Positions 4,882-8,763 of a stretch of 8,763 nucleotides of DNA are shown piece after piece. Origin of the DNA: Acidobacteriaceae bacterium. Lineage in GTDB: Bacteria; Acidobacteriota; Terriglobia; Terriglobales; Acidobacteriaceae. Position 1 is the first letter of the stretch, and each line of letters starts with the position of its first letter. The translations under genes and the position numbers were made by a program. The stretch covers positions 785 to 9,547 of the forward strand of contig PMCH01000113.1 of NCBI GenBank assembly GCA_003154055.1, in the 5' to 3' direction. The notes beneath the pieces are model-generated. The model was given only the letters and a program-made list of their open reading frames with translations, searched no databases and was not told the origin of the DNA.

Positions 4882-6849
4882 ATGGCCGAAGTAATCGCAA
4901 ACCAGTCCAACATTGATTCCACATTGCAAGAGCAGCGCAAGTTTGAACCCCCCGCTGAATTTTCCCAGAAAGCCCACCTCAAGAGTCTGGCGGAGTATGA
5001 GGCTCTCTACAAGGAATCCATCGAGCAGCCGGAGAAATTCTGGGGACGCGCCGCCGAGGATCTGCACTGGTTCAAGAAGTGGGACAAAGTCCTGGAGTGG
5101 AACGTACCCTGGGCCAAATGGTATGTCGGCGGGCAGATCAATCTTTCCTACAACTGCCTCGACCGCCACGTGCAGACGGCTCGCAAGAACAAGGCTGCTC
5201 TGATCTGGGAGAGCGAACCCGGCGAAGTTCGTACCTACACCTACCAGCAGCTTTGGAAGGAAGTGCAGAAATTCGCCAACGTTCTCAAGTCGCTGGGCGT
5301 CCGCAAAGGCGATCGCGTCGCCATCTACATGGGGATGACGCCGGAGTTGCCGATTGCCATGCTGGCCTGCGCGCGCATCGGAGCGCCGCACTCGGTGGTG
5401 TTTGGCGGATTCTCATCCAACGCGCTGATCGATCGCATTCACGATTCCCAGGCGGTGGCAGTGATCACGCAGGACGGCTCGTACCGCCGCGGTGCGGAAG
5501 TGAAGCTATTCCCAGCGGTCGAAGAGGCGCTCAAGTCCTGTCCGTCGGTGAAGCACGTGGTGGTGTACAAGCGCACCGGAACTGCCATCAACCTGCAGGC
5601 CGGACGCGATCACTGGTGGCACGAGTTGATGGCCAAAGCTTCCGACGATTGTCCTGCCGAGCCGCTCGACTCCGAACATCCGCTCTACATTCTCTATACG
5701 TCTGGTACGACCGGGAAGCCCAAGGGAGTCGTTCACACCACCGGCGGATACTCGGTCGGGACTCACCTCACTACGAAGTATGTTTTCGATCTGAAGGAAG
5801 AAGACACTTACTGGTGCACCGCAGATATCGGATGGGTCACCGGCCATAGCTATATCGTCTATGGACCCCTGCAATGCGGCGCCACCAGCCTGATGTACGA
5901 GGGCGCGCCCAACTCTCCGGAGCCAGACCGTTTCTGGAGCATCATCGACCGGCACCAGGTCAATGTTTTTTACACCGCGCCCACGGCGATCCGCACCTTC
6001 ATTAAGTGGGGAGCGGAATGGCCAAGGAAGCACAAGATGGAGAGCCTGCGACTGCTCGGCACGGTCGGCGAGCCCATCAATCCCGAAGCCTGGATGTGGT
6101 ATCGCGAGGAGATCGGCCACAACCGCTGCCCGATCGTGGATACCTGGTGGCAGACGGAAACCGGCTCGATCATGATCACGCCGATTCCGGGGGCGATTGC
6201 GACGAAACCCGGGTCGGCCACCCGTCCGTTCTTTGGGGTGGCGCCCGAGATCGTCACCATGGAGGGCAAGCCCGTGCCCGAGGGCTCGGGCGGATTCCTG
6301 ATCATTCGCCAGCCCTGGCCGGCGATGCTGCGCACGATCTATGGCGATCCGGATCGCTACGTGAAGCAGTACTGGTCGCAAATCCCGGGTACGTACTTCA
6401 CCGGCGACGGGGCCCGCAAGGACAAGGACGGGTATTTCTGGATCATGGGCCGGGTGGACGACGTCCTGAACGTTTCCGGGCACCGGTTGAGCACGATGGA
6501 AGTCGAATCGGCGCTGGTCGCGCACGACAAGGTCGCCGAAGCGGCGGTGGTCGGACGTCCGGACGACATCAAAGGGCAGGCGATTTCAGCCTTCGTCACC
6601 CTGGAGCAGGGAGTGAAGCCCACCGAGGAACTGAAAGAAGAGCTGAAGAAGTGGGTAGCGAAGGAAATTGGTTCGCTCGCCAAGCCCGATGACATCCGCT
6701 TCACCGACATGCTTCCCAAAACGCGCAGCGGCAAGATCATGCGGCGGCTGTTACGCGAGTTGGCCACCAGCGGCGATGTGAAGGGCGACACCACCACGCT
6801 GGAGGATTTCGGCGTGATCGCGCGGTTGAGAGAACAGGAAGAAGTTTAA
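4882..6849 (+). CDS. acs: Acetyl-CoA synthetase (AMP-forming)
   Basis: This 655-residue cytoplasmic enzyme converts acetate, ATP and CoA to acetyl-CoA, AMP and PPi through acetyl-AMP. Length matches Salmonella Acs (652). Visible features are the N-terminal ACAS domain (about 33-90), the nucleotide-binding loop SGTTGKPKG (274-282), the motif WWQTETG (422-428), the hinge region GRVDDVLNVSGHR (523-535, hinge Asp D526) and the C-terminal PKTRSGKIMRR with catalytic K618. By comparison with Salmonella Acs, W423 corresponds to W414, which limits the acyl pocket to acetate/propionate. K618 corresponds to K609, the lysine inactivated by Pat-type acetylation and reactivated by CobB-type deacetylases, so post-translational control is likely. 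GAGG sits six bases before the ATG. It is the last gene of the acetate module, 138 bases after actP, with a hairpin and a possible own promoter between. Confidence 0.97.
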   Translation: MAEVIANQSNIDSTLQEQRKFEPPAEFSQKAHLKSLAEYEALYKESIEQPEKFWGRAAEDLHWFKKWDKVLEWNVPWAKWYVGGQINLSYNCLDRHVQTARKNKAALIWESEPGEVRTYTYQQLWKEVQKFANVLKSLGVRKGDRVAIYMGMTPELPIAMLACARIGAPHSVVFGGFSSNALIDRIHDSQAVAVITQDGSYRRGAEVKLFPAVEEALKSCPSVKHVVVYKRTGTAINLQAGRDHWWHELMAKASDDCPAEPLDSEHPLYILYTSGTTGKPKGVVHTTGGYSVGTHLTTKYVFDLKEEDTYWCTADIGWVTGHSYIVYGPLQCGATSLMYEGAPNSPEPDRFWSIIDRHQVNVFYTAPTAIRTFIKWGAEWPRKHKMESLRLLGTVGEPINPEAWMWYREEIGHNRCPIVDTWWQTETGSIMITPIPGAIATKPGSATRPFFGVAPEIVTMEGKPVPEGSGGFLIIRQPWPAMLRTIYGDPDRYVKQYWSQIPGTYFTGDGARKDKDGYFWIMGRVDDVLNVSGHRLSTMEVESALVAHDKVAEAAVVGRPDDIKGQAISAFVTLEQGVKPTEELKEELKKWVAKEIGSLAKPDDIRFTDMLPKTRSGKIMRRLLRELATSGDVKGDTTTLEDFGVIARLREQEEV

Positions 6850-6854
6850 GCGCA

Positions 6855-6882
6855 AGTTCCCAGTTCCCGGTTCTCAGTTCTC
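6855..6882 (+). repeat. Heptanucleotide tandem repeat, four units of RGTTCYC
   Basis: Four consecutive seven-base units read AGTTCCC, AGTTCCC, GGTTCTC and AGTTCTC. They start just after the acs stop codon, in the space between convergent genes. Similar AGTTCYC runs are, in my memory, scattered through acidobacterial intergenic DNA, but I cannot check this here. Confidence 0.6.
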
Positions 6883-6897
6883 AGAGAGAATCGGGAA
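6864..6897. terminator. Hairpin between convergent acs and the PilZ gene
   Basis: TTCCCGGTTCTC (6864-6875) pairs with GAGAATCGGGAA (6886-6897) over 12 positions with a single G-U wobble and a ten-base loop. The left arm is built from two of the heptad repeat units. It lies 15 bases after acs and 60 bases after the end of the minus-strand gene, so it could end transcripts from both sides. Neither strand has a T run after the stem, so intrinsic termination would be weak. Confidence 0.5.
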
Positions 6898-6957
6898 GTG
6901 ACAGTGAATCAGCGTTGCAAGAGGGTGAGGCTTTCCTGCGACCTGCGACCTTGGTTC

Positions 6958-8082
6958 CTACTTTGCCTCGGTTACGTGGCGCTGCTGCCGTAGTTGCTGA
7001 AGGAAGGCCTCGACCGATACCTGAGATTTGTTGCGGAAAAGTTCCACCAGGGTGTCCTCGGTCTCGGGCGCAGACCACGCTGGCTGGCCGGGGTCGGCGA
7101 TTGGTTCCAGGCCGTCTGGTTCAACCATGAGCTCCGGCGACTTTTCGCCGTTGGCGCGCAGCGTGTCGATCATTTGCCGGACATGGTCGCGCTGCAGCGC
7201 AGTCGTCTGGATGAATTCCACTCCCATGCCAAACTCGGGGTGCATGATTCGAACCACACCGCCGGCTTGCGCCTGGAAATCTCCGGTCTTCAGGGAGAGA
7301 GTGATGCGGGTTCCGGCTGGGAAGGGCGAGTTGGTTTCGAGATAGCAGCCACCCAGGCTGAGGTCGCTGAGACGGCAGGCGACAGGCGGATCGTCCTGCT
7401 CGGGCTCGGGCAACTGGTTGTTCAACCAGTGACGCAGCGCGATGTGCTGCTCCTCGTTCATGTTCTTGAATCGGACCCCGCCTTCGTTGCGGCCGCCATC
7501 CCAGGCGAGCTCGCCTTCGAGTTCCAGCTTCGCTCCCAGTCCGGGGAGTTCCAGCGAGAAACGGAATGAACTCTCTTTCACTACTCGGCCGACAAACTGG
7601 ACGGCCATGCCCCCTTCGCAAAGGTCAAGCGTCTTGCCGCGGTAGGTAATGGCACTGCCAAAACCGCGGCACTCCACCGGAACCTGCACGGCAACCCGCA
7701 CCTGCCGGCGCCGTTCCCGCTTCATCAGGGCCCGGACGGCCCGGAAACTGGAGCGCGCGCGCTCTCGCGTCAGCGGTTTGTGGAGCACGAAGTGGGCGCC
7801 CATATCGAAACCGCCGCGGAGTCCTACTGAAGAATCGACCAGCACGATGGCGACGGCACGGTTGTTGCCGGGCGAAGCCTTCGCGCTCCGCAGAACGCTG
7901 CGGGCTTCCTCGAGATTGGAGCAGTCCACGATGATCGATTCGAAACGCTGGCGGGTGAGCTGCCGGACCGCGGACTCGGAGGCGCGGCAATGCTCGACCG
8001 AAATCTCCAGGTCGCTCAGCACCCGGCGCAGAATGCGGACTGTCTCGTCGTCGGAACTCAGTAGTAAGGAACGCAGGCTCAT
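6958..8082 (-). CDS. Response-regulator receiver plus two PilZ domains (probable c-di-GMP-linked regulator)
   Basis: This 374-residue soluble protein has three domains. Residues 4-118 form a CheY-like receiver with the acidic pair D11-D12, phospho-acceptor D53 (IIVDCSN), a serine pair after beta-4 (S84-S85) and K102 (HKP), so the phosphorylation residues look present. Residues 123-225 form a first PilZ domain: RRQVR (125-129) fits RxxxR, and DLCEGG (153-158) stands in for D/NxSxxG with serine replaced by cysteine. Residues 235-310 form a second PilZ-like domain with a good DLSLGG (240-245) but no obvious RxxxR. A Glu/Pro-rich tail ends in a charged helix (342-368). Start at 8082 is preferred: the receiver begins there and AGGGAAG precedes it. 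An upstream in-frame ATG at 8196 has a GGAAGG, but the added 38 codons contain AGA and ATA codons unlike the rest and hold a promoter-like sequence. No kinase is adjacent. Confidence 0.85.
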   Translation of the reverse strand: MSLRSLLLSSDDETVRILRRVLSDLEISVEHCRASESAVRQLTRQRFESIIVDCSNLEEARSVLRSAKASPGNNRAVAIVLVDSSVGLRGGFDMGAHFVLHKPLTRERARSSFRAVRALMKRERRRQVRVAVQVPVECRGFGSAITYRGKTLDLCEGGMAVQFVGRVVKESSFRFSLELPGLGAKLELEGELAWDGGRNEGGVRFKNMNEEQHIALRHWLNNQLPEPEQDDPPVACRLSDLSLGGCYLETNSPFPAGTRITLSLKTGDFQAQAGGVVRIMHPEFGMGVEFIQTTALQRDHVRQMIDTLRANGEKSPELMVEPDGLEPIADPGQPAWSAPETEDTLVELFRNKSQVSVEAFLQQLRQQRHVTEAK

Positions 8083-8161
8083 ACTTCCCTGGTTAAGCTC
8101 GGTCGCGGGCACCTCTTGGCTTCTAAAGCGAGGGCCGGGCGGAGCTCCACCTATTGTTTTC

Positions 8162-8190
8162 ACTCTAAGTCTATGAGTTTTCATGGTCAA
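8162..8190 (-). promoter_or_regulatory. Candidate sigma-70 promoter for the REC-PilZ gene
   Basis: On the minus strand TTGACC (8190-8185, 5 of 6) is followed after exactly 17 bases by TAGAGT (8167-8162, 4 of 6). The start would be near 8155, giving a leader of about 70 bases to the ATG at 8082. If used, it excludes the longer start at 8196. Confidence 0.4.
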
Positions 8191-8196
8191 CGCCAT

Positions 8197-8371
8197 GGCC
8201 CAACCTTCCGGTTACTCTAGTCACCACTTGGGGGAATGAGTTCTCATTTTGGGCTGTGGAATGGTGAGTTCTGAGCGAATCGTCTTGGCGGAGGGGGATG
8301 CCGCCTTCCATTTCTTGGAAGTTACTGTATGGAAAGGGGATAGTAAATCCTGGAATGAGTGCATTTTTGTG
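8197..8371. other. Divergent intergenic DNA, no gene seen
   Basis: This stretch between the REC-PilZ gene and the promoter of the right-edge gene has lower GC than its surroundings and no coding frame I trust. It holds two copies of GGAATGAGT (8233-8241 and 8352-8360), a short inverted repeat ATGAG-TT-CTCAT near 8236-8247 and weak five-base stems (for example 8287-8291 with 8301-8305). None matches a known operator. Confidence 0.4.
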
Positions 8372-8400
8372 TTGACAAATCGATGGAAACCCATTATTAT
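8372..8400 (+). promoter_or_regulatory. Near-consensus sigma-70 promoter
   Basis: A perfect -35 box TTGACA (8372-8377) is followed after exactly 17 bases by TATTAT (8395-8400, 5 of 6). It sits in locally AT-rich DNA. Transcription would start near 8407, leaving about 150 untranslated bases before the ATG at 8558. It is the best promoter match in the window. Confidence 0.75.
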
Positions 8401-8406
8401 CAGTAG

Positions 8407-8557
8407 TTTCCGTGGTTGTCTAAGGTCTTTCTGGTCGCCTGGTCGTGATCTCGATTTCCTATGCGGCGATGAATCCCTTAGGCGTTTCTGGGAATCAAAC
8501 TCTGTGGGACAGTTAGCCGAACGTCATTATCCTAACGAACACGAGGGAACATTTTTC
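8407..8557 (+). other. Long 5' leader of the right-edge gene
   Basis: About 150 bases lie between the inferred transcription start and the start codon. CTAAGG (8420-8425) can pair with CCTTAG (8476-8481), extendable by G-U wobbles to eight or nine pairs. GTTAG (8512-8516) can pair with CTAAC (8532-8536), just before the Shine-Dalgarno sequence. A direct repeat CTGGTCG occurs at 8431-8437 and 8439-8445. No known riboswitch class is recognised. Confidence 0.4.
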
Positions 8558-8763
8558 ATGGCCAAGCGACGCGGAAACCCCAACTGGGGAAAGCCGGAGC
8601 CGATCGGACCGATCACCCCGACCATCACCGAGTTCGAGCAGGTGGTGCGTGAGTACAAGCTCTCGCCGGACCAGTACCTGCGCTCGACTCGCCTGCGGGA
8701 GTGGGCGCGCCGGAACAAGAATTCGAAGTACATCCCAGAGCCTTTGCTGGAAGCCTGGGGTTT
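8558..8763 (+). CDS. Small basic protein of unknown function, partial (runs off right edge)
   Basis: Sixty-eight complete codons are visible, with no stop before the window ends. The protein begins MAKRRGNPNWGKPEPIGPIT and continues through TEFEQVVREYKLSPDQYLRS and a basic helix (LREWARRNKNSKYIPEPLLEAW, about residues 46-67). It has no signal peptide or membrane helix and is rich in Arg, Lys and Pro, so nucleic-acid or protein binding is possible but not shown. GAGGGA nine bases before the ATG supports the start, as does the strong promoter upstream. I associate very similar short proteins with acidobacterial genomes, without a known function. Codon use fits the GC-rich neighbours, which supports coding over the overlapping minus-strand frame at 8527-8733. 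Confidence 0.75.
   Translation, partial: MAKRRGNPNWGKPEPIGPITPTITEFEQVVREYKLSPDQYLRSTRLREWARRNKNSKYIPEPLLEAWG

Noticed and set aside
5506..6525. Minus-strand open frame (339 codons) opposite acs
   Set aside because: Antisense to highly conserved acs motifs; composition is typical of a shadow frame.
8461..8516. Two tiny overlapping open frames in the leader (3 and 15 codons, sharing ATGA at 8469-8472)
   Set aside because: No Shine-Dalgarno sequence before either and no composition that suggests a leader peptide.
8527..8733. Minus-strand open frame of 68 codons at the right edge
   Set aside because: It is antisense to the plus-strand gene at 8558, which has a promoter, a ribosome binding site and suitable codon use.
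1..8763. CRISPR array, tRNA/rRNA genes, insertion sequences, toxin-antitoxin or defence genes
   Set aside because: No regularly spaced repeats, tRNA-like folds, transposase motifs or terminal inverted repeats were seen on either strand.

Overview
The window looks like chromosomal DNA of a GC-rich acidobacterium (class Terriglobia / subdivision 1 type). I infer this from the overall protein similarity I recognise, the REC-PilZ-PilZ protein, and the small lysine/arginine-rich protein at the right edge, which resembles hypothetical proteins I associate with Acidobacteria. No search was run, so the phylum is an inference. There are no tRNAs, rRNAs, CRISPR arrays or transposase genes.

Layout. Positions 1-446 (minus) hold the N-terminal third-domain-sized piece of a pyruvate:ferredoxin oxidoreductase (nifJ), cut by the window edge. 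Positions 447-781 are a divergent regulatory region with two copies of an unusual three-half-site CRP/FNR-type array, a GAAC/GTTC palindrome and a G-rich purine tract. Positions 782-4743 (plus) are a tight three-gene run: a DcaP-like outer-membrane beta-barrel porin, a DUF485 membrane protein (yjcH) and the acetate/sodium symporter actP. After a strong hairpin and a candidate internal promoter comes acs, acetyl-CoA synthetase (4882-6849).

Together these form an acetate uptake and activation module: the porin could admit short carboxylates through the outer membrane, ActP with YjcH carries acetate across the inner membrane, and Acs makes acetyl-CoA. The divergent NifJ interconverts pyruvate and acetyl-CoA with ferredoxin, so the shared regulatory region sits between two routes to the same metabolite. 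CRP control of acs/actP is known in enterobacteria. Here the CRP-like sites lie in front of the porin and nifJ rather than directly in front of acs.

Acs converges on a minus-strand gene (6958-8082) for a receiver domain followed by two PilZ domains, a probable c-di-GMP-linked regulator. A heptanucleotide repeat and hairpin separate the two. A 361-base divergent intergenic region follows, with a near-consensus sigma-70 promoter (TTGACA-17-TATTAT), a leader of about 150 bases, and the start of a small basic protein of unknown function that runs off the right edge.

No clearly new multi-gene system is visible. The most original signal is the duplicated half-site array at 566-682. The porin-in-acetate-operon arrangement and the REC-PilZ-PilZ protein are next.
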